DNA of 7,038 bases, from positions 1 through 7,038 of the forward strand of contig JAOPWF010000059.1 in NCBI GenBank assembly GCA_025965815.1, read 5' to 3'. Within the stretch, counting starts at the first letter, position 1. Each line of letters opens with the position of its first letter. The position numbers were made by a program, and so were the translations under genes. Below the pieces are notes generated by a model. It had not been told where the DNA came from. It searched no databases and saw nothing but the letters and a program-made list of their open reading frames with translations. Source of the DNA: Mycobacterium sp. Lineage in GTDB: Bacteria > Actinomycetota > Actinomycetes > Mycobacteriales > Mycobacteriaceae. Shown one piece after another: positions 1 to 6,200 of the stretch.

Positions 1-1641
1 GAGCACGAGCGGAAGCCGAGACGTGATGGCGTGCACGCTGGCGCGGTTGGTCTGGGCGATCCCCGTGAGGTCGACCGCTCTGCCGCCCGGAGTGTCAACC
101 GCGTGCAGCCGGTCGAGCTGGGTCTCAGAGCTGGCCGAGAACAGCGGCGCGCTGCTGCTGACGGTGAGAAACGCGCTGCCCTGCGCGACACCGGTCGGTG
201 CCGACGGGCCCCCCGCCAGCGCGCCGTTCACAAACGTGCCGGCCGGCGCGGACACGGCCAAGACGTCCGGGACCCGCGATAGCTCCGCCGCGTACCGCTG
301 CATCTCGATGGGTCCCACACCGTTGTTGTCGGGGATGACGACGGTCACCGCTGTCGCCGAGTCCTGCGCGAAGTCGTTGCGCAGCCGGTCGCCGACCTGA
401 TGCGCGGAAGCGGATGCAGGCAGCACACGGTCGTCCGGGAAGCCCCATCTCACGCCAAGGAAGGGCGCACCGAGCACCAGCAACAGGGCGACCACCGCCA
501 ACCCGATGGGAAGGGCACGCCGCATCGCGAACTTCGTCGAGCGGTACCACAACTGCTGCTCAATCGGGCGGTGGACCGGTGCGGGCCGGTTCAAAGTACG
601 CCGGACAAGGCGGCGCACGTCCAGCGAATCCAACCGGTCACCGAGCAGCATCATGGCCGCCGGCGTCACGACCACCGCCGCGACCGCGGCGAATCCGACC
701 GTCGCCAGACCCGCGTAGGCGAACGACTTGAGGAAATGCATCGGGAACAGAATCATCGCGGCCATCGACAGCCCGACCGTTGTCGCCGAGAACAGCACGG
801 TCCGCCCCGCTGTCACCATGGTGCGGACCACGGCTTCATTCCGGTCGGAGTCGTCGTCGAGTTCGTCGCGGTAGCGGCTGATGATCAACAGCGTGTAGTC
901 GATCGCCAGCGCCAACCCCATCGCGGTAGTCAGGTTCAGCGCGAAGATCGAGACGTCCGTGCCGAAGGTGATCAGGCGCAGCACTGCCATCGACCCGACG
1001 ATCGCCATGCCGCCGACCACGACCGGCAGCGCCGCGGCCAGCAGCCCGCCGAACACCCACACCAGCACGATGAAGCTGAAGGGAATAGCAAGCGACTCCA
1101 TCAGCAGCAGATCGCGTTGTGATTGCGCAGTGATCTGCGCGTTCACCATGGCGACCCCGCCGGCGCGGACGGCGACGCCGTCGCGGTCGTGTGCCACCTC
1201 GCCGGAGAGCGCTTTGGCGTACTCCGGCGCCTTACTTTCGCCGCCGGTGATGCCCGCCACGATCAGCCCCGACCTGCCGTCCCTGCTGACCAGGTCACGC
1301 GCGGCCTCAGGTGATGCGGTCCACGCCGATGTCACATTGGCGACGTGCGGAGAGCCGGCCAGGTGATCGGCGATGTCGATACCCACTGCCCGGGCCGGTC
1401 CGCTGGTGACGTTGTCCGCCGCGGTGACGGTGATCAACATCTGCAGGTCGCCCTGACCGAACTTGTCGGTCAATAGTTGTGTCGCCTTGGCGGACTCCGA
1501 CGTCGGGTCCTGAAATCCACTGGCGGACAGACTCTTGGCAACCGGGATTCCGAAAATGGCCGCGGCCACCATCACCAGCGCCGCGATGGTGATCACCCGC
1601 CGCGGCGCCCCGATTGCCAGAAGTGCGATTCGTTGAAGCGT
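1..1641 (-). CDS. MmpL/RND family lipid transporter, 3' end cut by the window
   Basis: This is a proton-driven RND exporter of the MMPL family, which in mycobacteria moves lipids or siderophores across the inner membrane. The frame is open from the window edge to an in-frame TGA at 1663-1665 and gives 547 residues, roughly the N-terminal two thirds or more of a typical member. Segments seen: TM1 at about residues 16-34, a periplasmic porter domain at about 35-183, a cluster of membrane helices at about 186-330, TM7 near 378-397, and a second periplasmic domain running to the edge, where RLPLVL starts the next helix. Residues 248-249 are the Asp-Tyr pair of the proton relay (matching D256/Y257 of MmpL3) inside LALAIDYTLLIISRYRDE. 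The N-terminus should read MLQRIA but the codon at 1641-1639 is ACG, placed 6 nt after a strong GGAGGA. The next usable start is GTG at codon 16 (1596), with no good ribosome site. The substrate cannot be told from sequence. Confidence 0.9.
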
Positions 1642-1647
1642 CTCGCG

Positions 1648-1653
1648 TCCTCC
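1648..1653 (-). promoter_or_regulatory. Strong Shine-Dalgarno site of the MmpL gene
   Basis: On the minus strand GGAGGA lies 6 nt before the ACG at 1641. The spacing is ideal and points to codon 1 of the family-typical N-terminus, which argues that the ACG occupies the ancestral start position. No ATG, GTG or TTG occurs in frame between the upstream TGA (1663-1665) and codon 16. Confidence 0.7.
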
Positions 1654-1742
1654 AGTGCAGTGTCAGGGCGCGATCGCCGACAGCGCCGCCTCTCTCTAGA
1701 CACGCGAAGGATTGGCCAAAGGTTCAGAAGTTCCAAGACTGC

Positions 1743-1760
1743 TTTCAGCGTCCCTTCAGC
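1743..1760 (+). promoter_or_regulatory. Tandem TTCAGC direct repeat, candidate OmpR/PhoP-family operator
   Basis: TTTCAGC (1743-1749) and CTTCAGC (1754-1760) are separated by 4 bp, giving an 11-bp period. A further TTCAG sits at 1723-1727, 21 bp upstream of the first copy, so the copies lie about one and two helical turns apart. OmpR/PhoB-family response regulators bind tandem 7-bp repeats with this period, and mycobacterial PhoP is described as using a TCACAGC-N4-TCACAGC-like site. The match here is only 5/7 and 4/7, so the regulator's identity is inference. The site is 23 nt before the plus-strand start at 1783 and about 100 bp before the MmpL start, so it could serve either gene. Confidence 0.35.
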
Positions 1761-1782
1761 AACGACAGTCTAAGGTCCGCCG

Positions 1783-2340
1783 ATGATCCGGATGGACGAA
1801 CTACCGGGCCGCCTCGCCCCGGCGCTGTCGCTGACGACGTCCGGGCCGAGAAGTCCTGATCCGCTTATGGGCTCGACAGTGGCAGACCGAATGCGTTCGG
1901 GACCTTCGGCCGGTTCCCCTGCACCGTGGTATCGCGCGGTGTCGTCCGTGATCGCACTCGGCGTTATGAGTATCGTCGCGCTCGGCATTGTGGTGTCGGC
2001 GGTTCTCGTGGTGTCCCGCGAGCAGGTCGGTCCCACCGGCGCGGTAGTGCCGACAATCCCGATCACCACCACACCGCCACCCGCGGCGCCATCCACGACC
2101 TCGAGTTCGCCAACCCCCACCCAGGCACCCTCCCGCGTGCCGTCGAGCACCCCACCGCCGGTGATCATCACTACAACGGCCCAACCCAGCACAACAGCGC
2201 CCCCGCCGCCGCCTCCGCCAACAAGCGCCACCCGACGTCCGAGCACTCCGGCGCCGCCGAGCAGTGCCCACCCAACGTCGCATCGCCCCTTCCCGCAAGA
2301 AACCACCGACTTTCCCGGGCCGCCCGGCACAAACGGCTGA
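1783..2340 (+). CDS. Hypothetical single-pass membrane protein with Pro/Thr/Ser-rich tail
   Basis: I do not recognise this 185-residue protein. Residues 1-50 are a polar, probably cytoplasmic segment; residues 52-77 form one hydrophobic helix (VIALGVMSIVALGIVVSAVL is its core). From about residue 82 to the end the chain is dominated by Pro, Thr, Ser and Ala, with a run of seven prolines near residues 140-146. Such low-complexity tails in mycobacteria are usually outside the membrane, can span the cell wall and can be O-mannosylated, but that is inference. The ATG at 1783 follows AAGG (1772-1775) at 7 nt; an in-frame ATG at 1792 lacks a ribosome site, and another at 1867 would also keep the helix. 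It is divergent from the MmpL gene and lies 201 bp before the transpeptidase gene on the same strand. The Gly-rich antisense reading frame over the same region is a shadow of the proline codons. Confidence 0.75.
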   Translation: MIRMDELPGRLAPALSLTTSGPRSPDPLMGSTVADRMRSGPSAGSPAPWYRAVSSVIALGVMSIVALGIVVSAVLVVSREQVGPTGAVVPTIPITTTPPPAAPSTTSSSPTPTQAPSRVPSSTPPPVIITTTAQPSTTAPPPPPPPTSATRRPSTPAPPSSAHPTSHRPFPQETTDFPGPPGTNG

Positions 2341-2541
2341 CGGTGTCCGGCTCTTGCGTTCGTGCGGCCCTGTTGCAACGTGTGCATTCAGTATCGGAGC
2401 GGGGACATCTTGGTGACGTGCCGCGCGAGGGCACCCACTGGGGTCGGGACTGGTCCACTATGGTCGCTAGCGAATGGAGGTCGGTCACTGCTGCCCGAAT
2501 CTGGTCTGGTTTTGTCGGCTCGAAACAAGAGATGGATCTTT
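2341..2541. other. Intergenic region before the L,D-transpeptidase
   Basis: No gene was supported in these 201 bp, although the transpeptidase frame stays open upstream to a GTG at 2362. The only notable elements are TATGGT at 2459-2464, which fits a TANNNT -10 box but has no convincing -35, and a perfect 10-bp palindrome TCGCTAGCGA at 2464-2473 directly downstream of it. Confidence 0.5.
2464..2473. promoter_or_regulatory. 10-bp perfect palindrome next to a possible -10 box
   Basis: TCGCTAGCGA is its own reverse complement and starts at the last base of a TATGGT hexamer (2459-2464), about 70 bp before the transpeptidase start. That is where an operator over a transcription start would sit. 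The symmetry does not extend further outwards, and a palindrome of this length can occur by chance. Confidence 0.2.
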
Positions 2542-3801
2542 ATGGGGGAGCGACGCCTGGGGCGACGCGTTGTGCTCGCCGTGGCCGCGGTCATGGTGGT
2601 GCTCGGGGTCACACAGAGCGCCTCCGCCGCGCCGTGCGTCGGTGGGTCATGCGGCGCCGCGCATCCACCGGTGGCTGCGCCGAACGTCGTCGCGCTCGCG
2701 CCCGCAGCCCTCACCATCGCGCCGAGGCCCAATGCCCACGACGTCGACCCGCTGGGAGCGGTGTCGGTGCAGGCCACGGCCGGAAAACTAGTCGGCGTGC
2801 AGATGGTCAATGACCAAGGCGACCGCGTCGCCGGCATCATGACACCGGACAACATGCAGTGGAAGCTGGGCATACCGCTCGGATACGGAAGGACCTACAC
2901 CCTCACCGCCACCGCTCGGGGCACCGATTCGACCATCACCACCCAGGTAGCCAGCTTTTCCACGCTGACTCCGGGCAACGAGACGAAGGTGTACCTCAAC
3001 ACGACCTCGGGGGCGGCGATAGCCGACGGCGGAACTTATGGGGTCGGAACGGTGATCGTGGCCCATTTCGACGAGCCGATCACCGACCGCGCCGCTGCCG
3101 AGAATCACCTCTCGGTCAGCACGTCGCCGTCCGTCGCAGGCTCGTGGTACTGGCTTGATAACCAAACGGCGCATTGGCGGCCGATGCGATACTTCGCGCC
3201 CGGCACCCTGGTCACGGCGAAAGCCCAGATCTACGGTGTTCCGCTGGGCGACGGCCTGTACGGGCAGGAGGACAGCCGGGTCTCCTTCAGAATCGGTGAC
3301 TCTCACGTGTCCGTCGCCGACGACCGCACCAAGCAGGTCAGTGTCTATGAGAACGGCGCCTTGGTTCGCACCATGCCCACCTCAATGGGAATGGGCGGCA
3401 GCCAGACGATCGGCGGCCGGACGATCTCATTCTGGACCCAGCCCGGCGTGTACACCGTCATGGACAAGGCCAATCCCGTGATCATGGATTCATCCACCTT
3501 CGGCTTGCCCATCAATTCGCGGCTCGGGTATCGCGAAACGATCAGCTGGGCGACCCGCATCAGCGGCGACGGCATCTACCTGCATCAACTCCTGAGCACC
3601 GTATGGGCGCAAGGCAACACCGACACCTCGCACGGCTGCTTGAACCTCAACGCCGACAACGCGCAATGGTTCTTCAAGTTCTCCCAGCCCGGCGACATCG
3701 TCGAAGTGCGCAACACCGGTGGGGAGCCACTCACACTGTGGCAGAACGGTGACTGGACCATCCCGTGGAGCGACTGGGTCAAGGGCAGCGCGCGGGTGTG
3801 A
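2542..3801 (+). CDS. L,D-transpeptidase with two Ig-like domains (LdtMt2-like)
   Basis: This secreted enzyme should make 3-3 (meso-DAP to meso-DAP) peptidoglycan cross-links, the penicillin-tolerant linkages common in mycobacteria. At 419 residues it is close to LdtMt2 (408). Order: basic n-region and hydrophobic signal sequence (residues 1-30, cleavage near ASAA-P), a short Cys-containing linker (C32, C37), two Ig-like domains at roughly 50-145 and 146-252, and a YkuD catalytic domain at about 253-395. The active site is SHGCLN with S363, H364, G365, catalytic C366 and N368; H348 upstream completes the HX14SHGC spacing. The C-terminal WTIPWSDW segment also resembles LdtMt2. There is no lipobox, since proline precedes C32. 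The start at 2542 is chosen because the signal peptide begins there; the frame extends 60 codons further upstream to 2362 but reads non-secretory sequence. The ribosome site is weak (GGA at 2534-2536). Which M. tuberculosis paralogue it matches is not settled. Confidence 0.92.
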   Translation: MGERRLGRRVVLAVAAVMVVLGVTQSASAAPCVGGSCGAAHPPVAAPNVVALAPAALTIAPRPNAHDVDPLGAVSVQATAGKLVGVQMVNDQGDRVAGIMTPDNMQWKLGIPLGYGRTYTLTATARGTDSTITTQVASFSTLTPGNETKVYLNTTSGAAIADGGTYGVGTVIVAHFDEPITDRAAAENHLSVSTSPSVAGSWYWLDNQTAHWRPMRYFAPGTLVTAKAQIYGVPLGDGLYGQEDSRVSFRIGDSHVSVADDRTKQVSVYENGALVRTMPTSMGMGGSQTIGGRTISFWTQPGVYTVMDKANPVIMDSSTFGLPINSRLGYRETISWATRISGDGIYLHQLLSTVWAQGNTDTSHGCLNLNADNAQWFFKFSQPGDIVEVRNTGGEPLTLWQNGDWTIPWSDWVKGSARV

Positions 3802-3812
3802 CTGTTGGGCGT

Positions 3813-3837
3813 GAAGGCCGCCCGGTCAGGCGGCTTC
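3813..3837. terminator. Stem-loop between convergent genes, probable bidirectional terminator
   Basis: GAAGGCCGCC (3813-3822) pairs with GGCGGCTTC (3829-3837) as a 9-bp stem with one bulged G around the 6-nt loop CGGTCA. It starts 11 bp after the transpeptidase stop and contains the desaturase stop codon (3826-3828) in its loop. There is no U-tract, which is common for actinobacterial terminators. Its place between converging genes suggests it works for both strands. Confidence 0.55.
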
Positions 3838-5013
3838 GGCGGTATCGGCATTCGCCTCGCCGAAGATGCGCTGCGTCAACGATGCCGGGTTGGCGGCCGC
3901 GGTGGCGTTGCGTAGGAAGTCGCTGGGCTTGAAGTTATTGGGCACCGAGAGGCGGAACACTTTCTTCCAGGCCGAACCGACCTGCTTGACGAGTGGCCCG
4001 CTGGTGTAGGTGAGGCCATAACGCTCGAAGACGTCGCGGATCTTCGGTGCGATCTCGGCGTAGCGGTTGCTCGGCAGGTCCGGGTACAGGTGGTGCTCGA
4101 TCTGGAAGGACAGATTGCCGCTCATGAAGTGCAGGAAGGCACTTCCGCTGATGTTGGCAGAGCCCAGCATCTGCCGCAGATACCATTCGCCACGGGTTTC
4201 GCCGTCGATGGACTTCTTCTCGTAGGTCTGCACGCCTTCGGGGAAGTGCCCGCACATGATGACGGAGTGTGTCCACAGATTGCGGACCAGGTTGGCGGTC
4301 AGGTTCGCGGTCAACGTCGTCACAGCCGAGGGACCGGACAACAGTGGATGTAGCACGTAATCCCGCGTCACGTGACGACGGATCTTGGCCAGGACGTTCT
4401 TGCCCTGCCGACGGAACTCCGCCTTGTCGGTTCGGCCCTTGAGGTACTTGCCGATCTCCAGGTCGTAGGCGGCGATGCCGTATTGGAACAGGCAGGCGTT
4501 GATGAAGTTCCACAGTGGCTGGGCGAGGTAGAACGGCTTCCAGCGCTGGTCTTCATCGACCCGCATGATGCCGTAGCCCAGATCGTGGTCCTTACCGAGC
4601 ACGTTGGTGTAAGTGTGGTGAACCTCGTTATGCGAGTGCTTCCACATCTCCGACGGAGACGCGTTGTCCCATTCCCATGTCGTCGAATGAATCTTCGGAT
4701 CCCGCATCCAGTCCCACTGACCGTGCATCACGTTGTGGCCGATCTCCATGTTCTCGATGATCTTCGAGACCGACAGGCCCACCGTGCCGAGGACCCAGGC
4801 CGGCGGAAACAGTGAGAAGAGCAGCACCCCGCGGCTGCCCATCTCGAGCTTGCGCTGCGCGTCGATGACCTTGCGGATGTAGGCGGCGTCACGCTCACCG
4901 CGACTGGAAATCACTTGCTGCCGAATGGCATCGAGTTCGACGCCCAGACTCTCGATGTCGTTATCGCTGAGGTGCGCGATCGGATTGTCGTGCTTGCGTT
5001 GCAGAGCAGTCAT
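3826..5013 (-). CDS. desA3: Membrane acyl-CoA/fatty acid desaturase, DesA3-like
   Basis: This is a di-iron integral membrane desaturase, 395 residues, resembling mycobacterial DesA3 (Rv3229c), the stearoyl-CoA delta-9 desaturase that makes oleoyl chains for membrane phospholipids and triacylglycerols. All three histidine boxes are present: H93-NVM-H97, then H126-S-H128-NEV-H132-H133, and QIEHH with H307-H308. Flanking signatures such as ENMEIGHNVMHGQWDWM and IEHHLYPDLPSNRYAEI are family-typical. The C-terminus is shorter than that of M. tuberculosis DesA3 (427). The ATG at 5013 is chosen because AAGGA (5021-5025) lies 7 nt upstream and overlaps the TAA of the reductase; the frame could extend to 5064, but that would overlap the reductase. 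It is the second gene of a two-gene unit with its redox partner. Substrate and double-bond position are inferred from the family, and this could be a paralogue of the main DesA3. Confidence 0.93.
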   Translation of the reverse strand: MTALQRKHDNPIAHLSDNDIESLGVELDAIRQQVISSRGERDAAYIRKVIDAQRKLEMGSRGVLLFSLFPPAWVLGTVGLSVSKIIENMEIGHNVMHGQWDWMRDPKIHSTTWEWDNASPSEMWKHSHNEVHHTYTNVLGKDHDLGYGIMRVDEDQRWKPFYLAQPLWNFINACLFQYGIAAYDLEIGKYLKGRTDKAEFRRQGKNVLAKIRRHVTRDYVLHPLLSGPSAVTTLTANLTANLVRNLWTHSVIMCGHFPEGVQTYEKKSIDGETRGEWYLRQMLGSANISGSAFLHFMSGNLSFQIEHHLYPDLPSNRYAEIAPKIRDVFERYGLTYTSGPLVKQVGSAWKKVFRLSVPNNFKPSDFLRNATAAANPASLTQRIFGEANADTAEAA

Positions 5014-5020
5014 GTCGATT

Positions 5021-5025
5021 TCCTT
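5021..5025 (-). promoter_or_regulatory. Desaturase ribosome site overlapping the reductase stop codon
   Basis: On the minus strand TAAGGAAAT contains both the reductase TAA (5026-5024) and the AAGGA site of the desaturase, 7 nt before its ATG. Ribosomes ending the reductase would be placed to restart on the desaturase. This supports translational coupling and the start at 5013. Confidence 0.75.
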
Positions 5026-6115
5026 ACAAGTCGATGTCGCATGTGCCAGCGGCTGCTGAGACACATGTTTGGACCATCACGCCGTCACCTGTTGCGGCGG
5101 AGGTGATTTCGCCGTTGCGGAGGTCGCGTACCGCTCCTTGGCGCAGCGGTGCGACACATCCGAAGCAGATGCCCATCCGGCAGCCCGATGGCATCAGCAC
5201 TCCTGCCGCTTCGCCGGCATCGAGCAGCGTCTGTGCGCCATCGGTCTCCACGACTGTGTCCGACTTGCTGAAGGTGACGGTGCCGCCCTCGCCTGCGGCG
5301 ACGACGGTCGGACGGAAGCGCTCGGTGTGCAGCCGGTCGGCTATGCCTTCGTCGATCCAGCGCTGCTCGAGTGCGTCGAGCAACCTGGCCGGCCCACATG
5401 CCCATGTCTGGCGTTCGGCGAAATCGCCGACGAGTCGCTCGAGTCGGGCGACGTCGAGCATGCCGTCGGTGTTGGTGTGCAACTCCACCAGCCGGATTCG
5501 GCCCTTGCGGGCGAGCATCCGCAGTTCGCCGCCGAAGATCACATCGCTTGACGTCGGCGCGGAATGCACGACGACCACGTCGTCCGGCCGATCGGCCATG
5601 TTGCGCAACATCCCCATGACCGGGGTGATGCCGCTGCCCGCGGTGAGGAACAGGATCTTGCACGGCGCTTGCGCGCCGAAGGTGAACTCGCCTGCCGCGT
5701 GATCGAGCTGAACGATCGTTCCGACGGTGGCGCGCCGGACGAGGTGATTACTGACCTTTCCGCCGGGGATCGCCTTGACGGTGATCGCGATACACCCGTC
5801 AGCCCGATGGGTCTCGGAGGTCAACGAATACGCCCGCCACTGGCGGACGCCATCGACATCCACGCCGATGCGGATGTATTGGCCTGGCACGTGCGTGCGC
5901 CAGCCGCGTCCCGGCCTGATTACCACGCTCACCGCGTCCCGGGTCTCGGGATGGATCGCGACGATGCGGCCCCGCAGCTCGGCGCCGGAACGCAGCGGGT
6001 CGACGACATCCAGATAGTCCGCGGGGAGCAGCGGGGTGGTGACCCGTTCCGCGAACCTCATGACCCGATCGCGCAGCCCGCGGACTGCGGTTGGGCTGGT
6101 TTGTGTCGTTGTCAT
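5024..6115 (-). CDS. Ferredoxin-NAD(P)H reductase with C-terminal 2Fe-2S domain, desaturase electron donor
   Basis: This 363-residue flavoprotein resembles Rv3230c, the NADPH oxidoreductase shown to feed electrons to DesA3. Order: a 45-residue N-terminal extension, an FAD-binding barrel (about 46-150) with R94-A-Y96-S97-L for the flavin, an NAD(P)-binding domain (about 152-270) with G160-S-G-I-T-P165 and the closing ACGP near 250, and a plant-type ferredoxin domain (about 275-363). The 2Fe-2S ligands are C312, C317, C320 (CX4CX2C in CRMGICFGC) and C351 in VQTC. Electrons would flow NAD(P)H to FAD to 2Fe-2S to the di-iron centre of the membrane desaturase encoded 10 bp downstream. The ATG at 6115 is the first start and keeps the TTPLLPADYL N-terminal segment shared with Rv3230c; its ribosome site is poor, so the transcript may have a very short leader. 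NADPH over NADH is assumed from the family. Confidence 0.93.
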   Translation of the reverse strand: MTTTQTSPTAVRGLRDRVMRFAERVTTPLLPADYLDVVDPLRSGAELRGRIVAIHPETRDAVSVVIRPGRGWRTHVPGQYIRIGVDVDGVRQWRAYSLTSETHRADGCIAITVKAIPGGKVSNHLVRRATVGTIVQLDHAAGEFTFGAQAPCKILFLTAGSGITPVMGMLRNMADRPDDVVVVHSAPTSSDVIFGGELRMLARKGRIRLVELHTNTDGMLDVARLERLVGDFAERQTWACGPARLLDALEQRWIDEGIADRLHTERFRPTVVAAGEGGTVTFSKSDTVVETDGAQTLLDAGEAAGVLMPSGCRMGICFGCVAPLRQGAVRDLRNGEITSAATGDGVMVQTCVSAAAGTCDIDL

Positions 6116-6135
6116 GGGTCAACTATCGCCTGTCT

Positions 6136-6172
6136 TCGGGTATAGACTCTTGTGCCTATCGGGTGAAGAATC
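6136..6172. promoter_or_regulatory. Two-copy direct repeat TCGGGTNNAGANTC, candidate operator
   Basis: The motif occurs at 6136-6149 and 6159-6172, identical at 11 of 14 positions and spaced 23 bp start to start, close to two helical turns. It occupies the middle of the 85-bp region between the reductase gene and the divergent PucR-type gene. The copies cover the best minus-strand -10 and -35 hexamers, so a protein bound here would block or remodel that promoter. The neighbouring regulator is the obvious candidate ligand, but nothing in the sequence proves it. Confidence 0.4.
6139..6167 (-). promoter_or_regulatory. Candidate promoter of the reductase-desaturase operon
   Basis: On the minus strand TTCACC (6167-6162) is followed after exactly 17 bp by TATACC (6144-6139), each matching the housekeeping consensus at 4 of 6 positions. 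Transcription would start near 6132, leaving a leader of under 20 nt before the ATG at 6115. On the plus strand TATAGA at 6141-6146 overlaps the same site and could serve the divergent regulator, but no good -35 is seen for it. Confidence 0.4.
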
Positions 6173-6188
6173 GACACCTTTTTGTTCG

Positions 6189-6194
6189 AAGGGA
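6189..6194 (+). promoter_or_regulatory. Ribosome binding site fixing a TTG start
   Basis: AAGGGA lies 6 nt before TTG at 6201. It is the only well-placed Shine-Dalgarno in frame with the regulator, so it decides the start codon. Confidence 0.65.
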
Positions 6195-6200
6195 ATAGTT

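Noticed and set aside
400..1122. Plus-strand 240-residue Arg/His/Gln-rich open frame
   Set aside because: It lies antisense to the intact MmpL coding frame and has shadow-type composition with no family resemblance.
1770..2387. Minus-strand 205-residue Gly/Val-rich open frame antisense to the Pro-tail gene
   Set aside because: Its glycine runs are the complement of the CCN proline codons on the plus strand. It has no recognisable domain, and the plus-strand frame has a ribosome site, a membrane helix and a coherent start.
2362..2541. 60-codon upstream extension of the transpeptidase frame from GTG 2362
   Set aside because: It would bury the signal peptide 60 residues inside the protein; the ATG at 2542 starts directly with a basic n-region and hydrophobic core.
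1926..2813. Plus-strand 295-residue frame bridging the Pro-tail gene and the transpeptidase start
   Set aside because: It overlaps two better supported genes in another frame, is Arg/His-rich and low in hydrophobics, and shows no domain.
5014..5064. 17-codon upstream extension of the desaturase
   Set aside because: It would overlap the 3' end of the reductase, while the ATG at 5013 has an AAGGA site at 7 nt and begins a family-like N-terminus.
6134..6168. Imperfect inverted repeat CTTC-N4-ATAG ... CTAT-N5-GAAG in the divergent promoter
   Set aside because: The inner spacers differ by one base and the centre does not pair. The direct-repeat reading of the same bases is longer and better matched.
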